The notes beneath the pieces were generated by a model. The model was given only the letters and a program-made list of their open reading frames with translations, searched no databases and was not told the DNA's origin. From Phenylobacterium sp. (GTDB lineage Bacteria > Pseudomonadota > Alphaproteobacteria > Caulobacterales > Caulobacteraceae), in NCBI GenBank assembly GCA_020401865.1, contig JADCAS010000005.1, forward strand, positions 124,001-188,000: a stretch of 64,000 bases of DNA, given 5' to 3'. Below, piece by piece: positions 37,591 through 47,524 of the stretch; positions within the stretch are counted from its first letter, which is position 1, and the number at the start of each line of letters is the position of its first letter. The position numbers and the translations under genes were made by a program.

Positions 37591-38571
37591 ATGTCGAACC
37601 GCATCACTTCCCCGTTCGGAACCTTCTCCACCGCACGCGAGGTGGTCGCCGGGCGGGACCTCACAGGCCGGACGGCCATCGTTACCGGAGCGGCCACCGG
37701 AATTGGGATCGAGACGGCCCGCGCCCTGGCCGAGGCGGGCGCAGAGGTCATCATCGCCGCGCGCAAGCCGGACCTTGCCGCCGCAGCCGCAGCCGACATC
37801 AATCACACTGCGAAGGGCCCCGAGGCCCGGTTCGAGATGCTGGACCTGGCCAGTCTCGCCTCGGTGCGCGCCTTCGCAGAGCGCTGGGGAGGTCGACCCC
37901 TGGACCTCCTGATCAACAACGCCGGGGTGATGGCCTGTCCCCTGGCCCGCACCGAGGATGGCCTCGAAATGCAGATCGGGACCAATCACTTCGGGCACTT
38001 TCTGCTGGGGGTCCTCCTGGCCCCCGCCCTTGAGGCTGGGGCTCAGAAGTCCGGGTCCCGGTCCAGACTGGTCAGCCTGTCTTCGATCGGCCACCGGCGA
38101 TCCGACATTCAATGGGACGATCCCAACTACCGGACCCGGCCCTATGACAAATGGGAAAGCTACGGCCAGGCCAAGACCGCCAACAGCCTTTTCGCCGTTG
38201 GGTTCCATGCGCGGTACGCCAGTCGCGGCGTAACCGCAAATGCTGTCATGCCGGGCGGGATCATGACCCCGCTGCAGAGGCACATGGAGCGCGCGGAGAT
38301 GGTCGCCCTGGGCTGGATCGATCCGGAGACGGGCGCGGTTCGCGAGGGCTTCAAGACCCCGGAGCAGGGCGCTTCCACCAGCGTCTGGGCCGCCGTCGGA
38401 AGGGAGCTCGAGGGCGTCGGCGGGCTCTATCTCGAGAACTGCCAGGAGGCCGCGCCCTGGACCCCGGAGGCGCCCTTCATCGGTGTCATGCCCCACGCCC
38501 TCGATCCCGAGAGCGCGGAGCGCCTGTGGGTGCTTTCGTTACAGGTGACGGGTATCAAGGCCGAAGCCTGA
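37591..38571 (+). CDS. SDR oxidoreductase (retinol dehydrogenase/WWOX-like)
   Basis: 326-residue SDR of the group that includes retinol dehydrogenases and WW-domain oxidoreductase. It has TGAATGIGIE for cofactor, NNAGVMACP, the catalytic Ser in LVSLSSIGH, and Tyr/Lys in SYGQAKTAN. The substrate loop HRRSDIQWDDPNY is characteristic of this subgroup. ATG at 37591 is chosen because SNRITSPFG matches the family N-terminus; an ATG seven codons upstream is an alternative, and neither has a strong ribosome site. Its neighbours are acyl-CoA synthetase (divergent) and katG. Substrate unknown. Confidence 0.88.
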   Translation: MSNRITSPFGTFSTAREVVAGRDLTGRTAIVTGAATGIGIETARALAEAGAEVIIAARKPDLAAAAAADINHTAKGPEARFEMLDLASLASVRAFAERWGGRPLDLLINNAGVMACPLARTEDGLEMQIGTNHFGHFLLGVLLAPALEAGAQKSGSRSRLVSLSSIGHRRSDIQWDDPNYRTRPYDKWESYGQAKTANSLFAVGFHARYASRGVTANAVMPGGIMTPLQRHMERAEMVALGWIDPETGAVREGFKTPEQGASTSVWAAVGRELEGVGGLYLENCQEAAPWTPEAPFIGVMPHALDPESAERLWVLSLQVTGIKAEA

Positions 38572-38581
38572 CATTGAGGCA

Positions 38582-38608
38582 AACAATCGACACGATGAGA
38601 ACAATCGA
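38582..38608 (+). repeat. 9-bp direct repeat upstream of katG
   Basis: AACAATCGA occurs at 38582-38590 and again at 38600-38608, giving an 18-bp phase, about 80-105 bp upstream of the katG start. The second copy is followed by TT and includes ATCGAT. This could be a regulator-binding site in the katG promoter (katG is OxyR-controlled in Caulobacter), but it does not show the ATAG-type spacing of the OxyR consensus. Confidence 0.35.
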
Positions 38609-38639
38609 TTTGCCCAATCCGGCTTCCGTTCCTACCTAA

Positions 38640-40883
<2,244 letters not shown>

Positions 40884-40891
40884 CAACCGGG

Positions 40892-40928
40892 CAGGCCGCC
40901 TGCGCGATAGCCCGTCGCAGGCGGCCTG
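40892..40928 (+). terminator. Strong hairpin after katG
   Basis: CAGGCCGCCTGCG (40892-40904) pairs perfectly with CGCAGGCGGCCTG (40916-40928) around an 11-nt loop, 9 bp after the katG stop. Only two T residues follow directly. The position and 13-bp GC-rich stem support a terminator separating katG from the 41-kb operon. Confidence 0.72.
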
Positions 40929-41033
40929 TTCCGAACCGGCGAACACGTCTAGCCTGCGCGTGATTTTCGATTCCGCCGTGGCGGATCGCGGGCCGGTACG
41001 GTCCCCGGCCGGGAACCTGAGGGCGTTGGCGGC

Positions 41034-42557
41034 GTGCAGAATACCGTTCCGGATGACGATGTGCAGATGGATCTGCTGGCCCGCGAGGTTCGCCTGCGCG
41101 CCAAGGGCGACGCCATCGTCTTCGTTTCCGGTAACTTCAATGTCCTTCACACCGGTCACCTGCGGCTGCTTCGCTTTGCCTCCAGTCTTGGCGGTCGATT
41201 GGTGGTCGGCGTCTTACCCGATGGACAGGAAGGAGCGACTATCCGGCAGGCGACCCGGATTCGGGACGTCAAGGCGATCGGTGCGGTCCACGAAGTGGTT
41301 GCCCTGCGCGAACCTGCCGAGTCCTTCATCTTCCGGCTTCGGCCGGACACCGTGGTCAAGGGTCGGGAGTACCAGGACGTCTACAACATCGAGCAGGAGA
41401 TCGTGTCGTCCTATGGCGGCAAGCTGATCTTCAGTTCCGGCGAGGCCCGCCTCTATTCGTCCGAGTTGATGTCGCCGGATCTTGGGCGCGGGACGACCCC
41501 GGAGATCGCCAAGCCCATAGACTTCCTGGAGCGGAACCGCTTCCGGATTACCGATCTGGTGGAGATCATCGAGGCTTTCCGAGATCTCAGTGTCGTCGCC
41601 ATAGGCGACCTCATCATTGATGAATACATCAACTGTGACCCCCTCGGGATGTCGCGGGAGGATCCGACGCTTGTCGTGACGCCGGTGGAAAGCCGGCGGT
41701 TTGTGGGGGGCGCCGGGGTCGTTGCCGCGCACGCCAAGGCGCTCGGCGCCTCGGTGACATTCATCAGCGTGGCCGGTCAGGATGAAGCGGCGCGCTTCGC
41801 CCAGGATGAACTTTCGGCGCGCGGGGTGGCGCTCAACCTCCTCACCGACACGACCCGTCCCACGACCCTGAAACAGCGGTTCCGGGCGTCCGGCAAGACG
41901 CTTCTGCGCGTCAATCACCTGCGCCAGGGGTCCATCAATCCAGACCTCCAGGCGCGTTTGAACACCGTGGGGGCCGCCGCTCTCGAGACTGCAGACCTCC
42001 TCCTGTTCTCGGACTTCAATTACGGTTGCCTTCCGCAGCCTGTGGTGGACCATCTCTCCGCCCGAGCGCGGGATCTGGGTATTCTGATGGCCGCCGACAG
42101 CCAGGCCTCGTCACAGATGTCTGACGTGTCCCGGTTCCGGGGGATGTCCCTGATCACGCCGACCGAGCACGAGGCCCGCCTGGCGATGAGAGATGAAGAA
42201 GCCGGCCTGATCATGATCGCCGATCGCCTGCAGCGTGCGGCGGACGCTGAGAACGTGGTGGTCACTCTCGGGGGAGAGGGCGTACTGATCTTCTCGCCCG
42301 GGGGCGGCGCCCACCACACCGATCGCCTGCCGGCCTTCAATCGCTCGCCGCGAGATGTCGCAGGCGCGGGTGACAGCTTCTTTACCTGCACCGCCATGGC
42401 CCTGCGGGTCGGCGCAGATATCTGGCAGGCAGCCTACCTCGGATCCCTCGCTGCCGCCTGGCAGGTATCACATGTCGGGAACACGCCAATGCTGGCGGCG
42501 GAGCTGCTTCGAGAAGTCTCCCAGCCTCTCGTCAGGATGCACGAGTCCCGGCCGTGA
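41034..42557 (+). CDS. Nucleotidyltransferase-PfkB kinase fusion (HldE domains in reversed order)
   Basis: 507 residues. The N-terminal domain is a cytidylyltransferase-like nucleotidyltransferase with GNFNVLHTGH (residues 33-42, HxGH) and VKGREYQ. The C-terminal part, from about residue 180, is a PfkB/ribokinase-type sugar kinase with GDLIIDEYI, the GG motif in RRFVGGAGVVAAH, RPTTLKQRF and AGAGDSFF (about 442-449). Housekeeping HldE has the kinase first, so the domain order here is reversed. By analogy it would phosphorylate a sugar phosphate at C1 and transfer a nucleotide to it. It is the first gene of a nine-gene run; GTG at 41034 (or ATG 41067). It overlaps the next gene by 4 bp. The substrate is inferred, not shown. 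Confidence 0.82.
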   Translation: MQNTVPDDDVQMDLLAREVRLRAKGDAIVFVSGNFNVLHTGHLRLLRFASSLGGRLVVGVLPDGQEGATIRQATRIRDVKAIGAVHEVVALREPAESFIFRLRPDTVVKGREYQDVYNIEQEIVSSYGGKLIFSSGEARLYSSELMSPDLGRGTTPEIAKPIDFLERNRFRITDLVEIIEAFRDLSVVAIGDLIIDEYINCDPLGMSREDPTLVVTPVESRRFVGGAGVVAAHAKALGASVTFISVAGQDEAARFAQDELSARGVALNLLTDTTRPTTLKQRFRASGKTLLRVNHLRQGSINPDLQARLNTVGAAALETADLLLFSDFNYGCLPQPVVDHLSARARDLGILMAADSQASSQMSDVSRFRGMSLITPTEHEARLAMRDEEAGLIMIADRLQRAADAENVVVTLGGEGVLIFSPGGGAHHTDRLPAFNRSPRDVAGAGDSFFTCTAMALRVGADIWQAAYLGSLAAAWQVSHVGNTPMLAAELLREVSQPLVRMHESRP

Positions 42558-43261
42558 AGGCCGTCCTGCTGGCGGCCGGACTGGGGACGCGTCTTCGCCC
42601 CATTACGCAGACTGTGCCCAAGTGCCTGGTTCCCATCCGTGGCCGGCCCCTTCTCGACTACTGGCTGGAGCACCTGTTGGGGCAGGGGATCGTCGACGAA
42701 GTCCGCATCAACACACATTTTCTTGCGGACCAGGTCAGGGCTCATGTGGCGCAGAGCCCCTGGAGGGACCGTATCGAACTGGTCCATGAGGAGACCTTGC
42801 TGGGCACCGGAGGCACCGTCCTGGCAAGCCGCGAATGGCTGGGACGGTCTCCCTTCCTCGTTGCGCATGCCGACAACCTGACAGATGCCCACATCGGCGA
42901 CCTTGTCGCTGCTCACCATGCGGCGGATGCCGATATCCTGATGACCCTCCTGGCCTTCCGGACCGACCGGCCGCAGGATTGCGGGATTCTCGAGCTCGAA
43001 CCGAACGGACGGGTGAGGGGTTTTCATGAGAAGGTCGCCGATCCCCCCGGGAACCTTGCAAACGGCGCCGTTTACGTCGTCTCCCCGGAGGTCCTGGATC
43101 ATCTCGGGTCGCTGGGGCGATCAGTAATCGACCTTTCGACCGAGGTGATCCCCTTCCTCGTCCCAAGGATCCAGGCCCGGGTGCATACGGGATTCTTCAA
43201 GGATATCGGCAGCCCCAAGGCGCTGGCGGAAGCCGAGGCGCGGTTTCCGGCTCCCCCCTGA
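42554..43261 (+). CDS. Sugar-1-phosphate nucleotidyltransferase (HddC/RmlA-like)
   Basis: 235-residue NTP-transferase-fold enzyme joining a sugar-1-phosphate to a nucleotide. The N-terminal signature LAAGLGTRLRPIT...VPKCLVP is complete, followed by LGTGGTVLASREWL, VAHADNLTD (metal-binding Asp) and the C-terminal GFFKDIGSP typical of D-glycero-alpha-D-manno-heptose-1-phosphate guanylyltransferase and mannose-1-phosphate guanylyltransferase-like proteins. No hexapeptide acyltransferase tail is present. GTG at 42554 overlaps the previous gene as GTGA. Two nucleotide-transfer activities in one operon suggest two activated sugars or a split of tasks. Confidence 0.85.
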   Translation: MKAVLLAAGLGTRLRPITQTVPKCLVPIRGRPLLDYWLEHLLGQGIVDEVRINTHFLADQVRAHVAQSPWRDRIELVHEETLLGTGGTVLASREWLGRSPFLVAHADNLTDAHIGDLVAAHHAADADILMTLLAFRTDRPQDCGILELEPNGRVRGFHEKVADPPGNLANGAVYVVSPEVLDHLGSLGRSVIDLSTEVIPFLVPRIQARVHTGFFKDIGSPKALAEAEARFPAPP

Positions 43262-43360
43262 TGGCGATGTGGCCTTCACCCTTTGAAGCCAGATGCGAGG
43301 GCTATGCGGGAATCACTCCATGATGGCTGCTGGACTTGGCATGCCCTGAGATGGACGTAC

Positions 43361-44296
43361 ATGAATCTCCTGGTGACCGGTGCGTGTGGCTACAAAGGTT
43401 CTGTGCTCGTTCCGAAGCTGTTGGCAGCCGGGCACAGGGTGACGGCCTTCGATATCCAGTGGTTCGGCAATGAACTGCCGGCGCACGATCGCCTGACCGT
43501 GATCGCAGGCGACGTCCGGGATGTTCACGCCGTCCCCCTGGAGGATGTTGACGCCATCATTCACCTGGCCTCTGTGGCCAACGACCCTTGCGGTGACCTC
43601 GACCCCCGCCTGACCTGGGAGATCAGCGCCCTGGCCACCATGCGTCTGGCCGACCAGGCGGTCCGTAAGGGCGTACGGCAGTTCATCTACGCCTCCTCCG
43701 GAAGCGTCTATGGCGTGAAGGATGAGCCCGAGGTCACCGAGGACCTCGAGCCCGAGCCCCTGACGGAGTACAACAAGACCAAGATGGTCGCCGAGCGGGT
43801 CCTGCTCAGCTACGCCGACCAGATGTCAGTGCAGATCGTGAGGCCGGCCACGGTCTGCGGCGTGAGCCCCCGGATGCGTCTCGACGTCTCGGTGAACATG
43901 CTCACCATGCAGGCCCTGACCAATGGCCGGATCACGGTGTTCGGCGGGGACCAGGTCCGCCCGAACATCCATATCGACGATATCACAGATCTTTACATCT
44001 TCCTGCTGGAGCGGCCCGGGATCACCGGCGTCTTCAACGCCGGGTTCGAGAACATCTCCATCCGCGAAATCGCCGAGCGCGTCGCCCGCAGCATCCCGGC
44101 GGAGATCGTCGTCACTCCCTCGAATGATCCCCGGTCCTATCGTCAGAACTCGGATAAACTCCGGCAGGCCGGGTTTTCGCCGCGCAAGACTGTAGACGAC
44201 GCCATCCGCGAGATCGTGGTGGCCTACCAGCGCGGAGACCTGAAGGACATCGACCGCTGGCACAATCTGAAGTGGATGCAGAGGATGATGGCGTGA
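43361..44296 (+). CDS. NAD-dependent sugar epimerase/dehydratase (extended SDR)
   Basis: 311-residue extended SDR acting on a nucleotide-linked sugar. The cofactor motif is TGACGYKGS (GxxGxxG variant) at about residues 6-14. The catalytic Ser/Thr is in YASSGSVYG, and Tyr/Lys are in EYNKTKMVAERV. The C-terminal domain has RPNIHIDDITDLY and GVFNAGFENISI. It resembles UDP-glucose 4-epimerase-like proteins of polysaccharide clusters. ATG at 43361 is chosen for the NLLVTGA start; it is preceded by a 99-bp gap, the longest inside the operon. The stop overlaps the SIS gene as GTGA. Exact reaction unknown. Confidence 0.85.
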   Translation: MNLLVTGACGYKGSVLVPKLLAAGHRVTAFDIQWFGNELPAHDRLTVIAGDVRDVHAVPLEDVDAIIHLASVANDPCGDLDPRLTWEISALATMRLADQAVRKGVRQFIYASSGSVYGVKDEPEVTEDLEPEPLTEYNKTKMVAERVLLSYADQMSVQIVRPATVCGVSPRMRLDVSVNMLTMQALTNGRITVFGGDQVRPNIHIDDITDLYIFLLERPGITGVFNAGFENISIREIAERVARSIPAEIVVTPSNDPRSYRQNSDKLRQAGFSPRKTVDDAIREIVVAYQRGDLKDIDRWHNLKWMQRMMA

Positions 44297-44871
44297 CCGG
44301 AAGCCAGGTCTTTTTCCGGGACTACGCAACCCGGCTACAGGCGACCCTCGCGGCGGCGGACCTTGCGCCTGTGGGAACCCTCGCTGAGGCCATTCTTGAG
44401 GCCTGGCAGGCCGGACACGGCGTTTATCTGTGCGGCAATGGGGGCAGCGCGGGGAACGCCATCCACCTCGTGAACGACCTGATCTACGGCGCCGTGCAAG
44501 GCAGGGGCCCCGGAGTTCGCGCCCACGCCCTGTCTGCAAACGCTGCGGTCCTGACCTGCCTGGCTAACGACACCGACTACTCCGAGGTCTTCGCCCTCCA
44601 GCTCCAGACCTTCGGCCAACCCGGGGATATCCTCCTGGCCCTGTCGGGAAGCGGGAACTCCCCGAACATCTTGAAGGCCATCGAGGCGGGTCGCGCCCTG
44701 GGGATGAAGACCTTTGCGGTCCTCGGTTATTCCGGCGGCAAGGCCCGGACCCTGGTCGATGTTCCCATCCACTTCCCGGTCGACGACATGCAGATCTCCG
44801 AGGACCTGCAACTGGTCGTGGGACACATGGTCATGCAGTGGCTGATGGCCGAGACGGCGAAGCACCCGTGA
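44293..44871 (+). CDS. SIS-domain sugar-phosphate isomerase (GmhA-like)
   Basis: 192-residue SIS-domain protein similar to phosphoheptose isomerase GmhA, which converts sedoheptulose-7-phosphate to D-glycero-D-manno-heptose-7-phosphate. The phosphate-binding CGNGGSAGNA (47-56), ANDTDYSEVF, LSGSGNSPNI and the C-terminal EDLQLVVGHM helix fit. The helix after CGNGGS carries VNDL where E. coli GmhA has AEEL with its catalytic Glu65, so an unusual substrate or mechanism is possible. GTG at 44293 overlaps the epimerase stop. Together with the kinase and nucleotidyltransferases, it points to a heptose-type route. Confidence 0.83.
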   Translation: MTGSQVFFRDYATRLQATLAAADLAPVGTLAEAILEAWQAGHGVYLCGNGGSAGNAIHLVNDLIYGAVQGRGPGVRAHALSANAAVLTCLANDTDYSEVFALQLQTFGQPGDILLALSGSGNSPNILKAIEAGRALGMKTFAVLGYSGGKARTLVDVPIHFPVDDMQISEDLQLVVGHMVMQWLMAETAKHP

Positions 44872-44880
44872 GCGGCCCAG

Positions 44881-45873
44881 TTGAAACCTGATTTCCTCGT
44901 CCTCGGCAGCAACTCCTTCTCCGGCGCCAGCTTCACCGCCTTCTTGCTGGAGCAGGGCTACTCGGTGGTGGCGGTCAGTCGGTCGCCGGAAGGACATCCG
45001 GCCCTGACGCCCTATCTCTGGAGACCGGACCGCGAGGGCGTGGCGTTCCACCAGCTCGACCTGAATACCCAGCTGCCGGAGATTTGCGAGCTCCTCAACA
45101 CGCTGAAGCCGCCGCGGGTGGTGAACTTCGCCGCACAGAGCATGGTGGCGGAAAGCTGGGCCAACCCCGATCACTGGTTCATGACCAACGTCGTCTCGAC
45201 CATACGGCTGCACGAGGCGCTGAGGACCATGCCGTTCCTCGAGCGCTACGTGCACGTGTCCACGCCCGAAGTGTACGGCAGCACCTCGGGATCGGTGGCG
45301 GAGAATGCGCCCTTCAATCCCAGCACGCCCTACGCCGTCTCCCGCGCCGCCGCCGACATGAGTCTGCGCACCTACCATGCGGCCTATGGCTTTCCCGTGG
45401 TCACGACCCGGGCGGCCAACGTCTATGGCCCGGGCCAGCCCCTCTACCGGATCATCCCCCGCACGCTCTTCTGCATCCGCACCGGGGAGAGGCTGAAGCT
45501 GCATGGCGGAGGCGCCTCCCAGCGCTCCTTCATCCACATCCGGGATGTCTGTGACGCCACGCTCAGAGTCGCCCTTCATGGTCGCATCGGGGAGACCTAT
45601 CACATCGCCACCCAGGACCAGATCACCATCCGCGCACTGGTGGAGACGATCTGCGCCCGGATGGGCGTGACCCTGGAGTCCGTGGCCGACGTGGCGGAGG
45701 AGCGGGTCGGCAAGGACGCCTTCTACACCCTCGATAGCCGCAAGATCCGTGGCGAGCTCGGCTGGTCGGACGCCCTGTCCCTGGACACCGGAATCGACGA
45801 GACCCTGTCCTGGGTGGACGCCAACCTCGACGACCTCAGGCGTCTTCCCCAGTCCTACATCCACAAGCCGTGA
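44881..45873 (+). CDS. Nucleotide-sugar 4,6-dehydratase-like SDR with Lys-to-Arg change
   Basis: 330-residue extended SDR resembling GDP-mannose or dTDP-glucose 4,6-dehydratases: LGSNSFSGASF (cofactor loop), NFAAQSMVAESWANPDHW, VSTPEVYGS, TRAANVYGPGQP, RSFIHIRDVCDA. The catalytic segment reads PYAVSRAAADM, so the Lys of YxxxK is replaced by Arg. TTG at 44881 is used because an in-frame TGA lies at 44869 and no other start precedes the fold; the ribosome site is weak. The end overlaps the methyltransferase as GTGA. It may be a dehydratase, epimerase or reductase with altered chemistry. Confidence 0.82.
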   Translation: MKPDFLVLGSNSFSGASFTAFLLEQGYSVVAVSRSPEGHPALTPYLWRPDREGVAFHQLDLNTQLPEICELLNTLKPPRVVNFAAQSMVAESWANPDHWFMTNVVSTIRLHEALRTMPFLERYVHVSTPEVYGSTSGSVAENAPFNPSTPYAVSRAAADMSLRTYHAAYGFPVVTTRAANVYGPGQPLYRIIPRTLFCIRTGERLKLHGGGASQRSFIHIRDVCDATLRVALHGRIGETYHIATQDQITIRALVETICARMGVTLESVADVAEERVGKDAFYTLDSRKIRGELGWSDALSLDTGIDETLSWVDANLDDLRRLPQSYIHKP

Positions 45874-46541
45874 GCGAGCGCATGGGCCAGGAAATCGATC
45901 TCCTTGCGAACTACCCGCGCACCCGGCGCAACGTCGATGAGCGCGGCCAGACCAAGACCGAGGCGGACCGGGCGCTCGCTCGCCAGTTCGGCAAGGACTT
46001 CTTCGACGGTGACCGCGCGCACGGGTACGGCGGCTTCTCCTACAACCCTCGCTTCTGGACCCCGGTCATCCCGACCTTCCAGTCCCACTTCGGCCTGAAG
46101 GCCGGCGACCGCGTGCTCGACGTGGGCTGCGCCAAGGGGTTCATGATGCACGACATGGCCGCGCTGATCCCCGGTATTGAGGTCAGGGGCGTGGACGTCT
46201 CAGCCTACGCCATCGAGAACGCCATCGAAGACATGCGCGACCACGTCCAGGTCGCCAGCGCCGACAGCCTGCCCTTCCCGGACAAGTCCTTCGACGTGGT
46301 GATCTCGGTCAACACCATCCACAACCTCGCCGAGGCGGACTGCGCCCGGGCGCTCACAGAGATCGAGCGGGTCGCCCGCAGGGGCGCCTTCGTGACCGTC
46401 GACGCCTATTTCGACGAGGAACAGCGGCGGCGCATGGAGGCGTGGAACCTCACCGCCCTGACCATCAAGCATGCCGAGGACTGGAAGGCCTTCTTCGCCA
46501 GGGCCGGCTACACGGGGGACTACTATTGGTTCATCCCCTAG
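45870..46541 (+). CDS. SAM-dependent class I methyltransferase
   Basis: 223-residue methyltransferase with the SAM motif VLDVGCAKGFMMHD (DVGCAKG at 84-90), acidic motif II in RGVDVSAYAIENA, and DVVISVNTIHNL corresponding to the motif after the substrate site. The N-terminal 60 residues are rich in charged and aromatic residues. GTG at 45870 overlaps the previous stop (ATG 45882 possible). In sugar clusters such enzymes methylate a sugar hydroxyl, amine or carbon. No zinc-binding Cys cluster typical of NDP-sugar C-methyltransferases is seen at the N-terminus, so O- or N-methylation is more likely. Confidence 0.85.
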   Translation: MSERMGQEIDLLANYPRTRRNVDERGQTKTEADRALARQFGKDFFDGDRAHGYGGFSYNPRFWTPVIPTFQSHFGLKAGDRVLDVGCAKGFMMHDMAALIPGIEVRGVDVSAYAIENAIEDMRDHVQVASADSLPFPDKSFDVVISVNTIHNLAEADCARALTEIERVARRGAFVTVDAYFDEEQRRRMEAWNLTALTIKHAEDWKAFFARAGYTGDYYWFIP

Positions 46542-47524
46542 ACCCCGGCGTCGCCCTTCGTATCCTGCGCGACATGATCCGCATCCGAGCGGTTGAGGAG
46601 GCGATCGCCGACCGCTACGCCGAGCAGAAGATGCGCTGCCCCACCCACCTGTCGATCGGCCAGGAGGGACCCGCCGCGGCTGTCGGCGCGGTCCTCGGCC
46701 GCCAGGACCTGGCTGTCAGCGGTCACCGGGCCCACGCCCACTACCTCGCCAAGGGCGGGGACCTGCCGGCGATGATCGCCGAAATCTACGGGAAGGCCAC
46801 GGGCTGCTCGCGGGGCAACGGCGGATCCATGCACCTCGTCGACGAGGCGGTAGGCTTCATGGGCTCGACGGCCATCGTCGGGGGCACCGTGCCGGTCGGC
46901 GTTGGCCTGGCCCTCTCGCTGTCCGTCGCCCGCAGGCCGGGTCTCGTCTGTATCTTCATCGGCGACGCCGTGCTGGAGACTGGCGTCTTCTATGAGGCCG
47001 CCGGGTTCGCCGCCGTGCGCAAGCTGCCGGTCCTCTTCGTCTGTGAAAACAACCTCTACTCGGTCTATTCCTCCCTGGAGGTGCGCCAGCCGGCCGGTCG
47101 GGCCCTCGCCGAGGTCGCCGGCGCCCTGGGCCTTCAGGCGTCCTCGGGGGACGGGAACGACCCCCGGGCTGCCTATGGCCTCCTGAAGTCCGCTGCGGAC
47201 CGGGTTCGGAACGGCGCCGGGCCGCAGTTCGTGGAACTGGCCACCTACAGGTGGCGCGAACACTGCGGGCCGCTGTTCGATAACGATCTCGGTTACCGGA
47301 CCGAGGCGGAGTATCTGGCCTGGAAGGCCCGGGACCCCATCCCCAGGTTGACCGAGGAGCTCCGCTCTGAGGGGACCCTTGACCCGGCCTGGCTGGCCAC
47401 CACACAGGCGGAGATCCAGGCCGAAATCGAGTCGGCCTTCGCCTTCGCCGACGTCTCGCCCTTCCCGGACCAGGCCTTGGCCTATGCCGACGTTTCGTCA
47501 TGGGAGATCACGCCATTCCCCTGA
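46526..47524 (+). CDS. Thiamine-diphosphate dehydrogenase E1 alpha subunit (orphan)
   Basis: 332 residues of the pyruvate/acetoin/branched-chain 2-oxoacid dehydrogenase E1 alpha family. HLSIGQEG, GHRAHAHYLAKGG, SRGNGGSMHLVD and the ThDP-Mg segment from IGDAVLE to CENN (146-176) are present; the first Gly-Asp-Gly is GDA here. The TTG at 46526 is favoured: GGGGGA lies 7 nt upstream and it keeps LRILRDMIRIRAVEEA, which is conserved in the family. ATG 46574 would remove it. It overlaps the methyltransferase by 16 bp. No E2 or E3 gene is nearby, so it probably does not work in a classical multienzyme complex. Confidence 0.85.
   Translation: MVHPLDPGVALRILRDMIRIRAVEEAIADRYAEQKMRCPTHLSIGQEGPAAAVGAVLGRQDLAVSGHRAHAHYLAKGGDLPAMIAEIYGKATGCSRGNGGSMHLVDEAVGFMGSTAIVGGTVPVGVGLALSLSVARRPGLVCIFIGDAVLETGVFYEAAGFAAVRKLPVLFVCENNLYSVYSSLEVRQPAGRALAEVAGALGLQASSGDGNDPRAAYGLLKSAADRVRNGAGPQFVELATYRWREHCGPLFDNDLGYRTEAEYLAWKARDPIPRLTEELRSEGTLDPAWLATTQAEIQAEIESAFAFADVSPFPDQALAYADVSSWEITPFP

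Noticed and set aside
37444..38496. N-terminal extension of the second acyl-CoA synthetase to 865 residues
   Set aside because: The extension is antisense to the SDR at 37591 and shows no homology pattern. The enzyme starts at 37443 with a good ribosome site.
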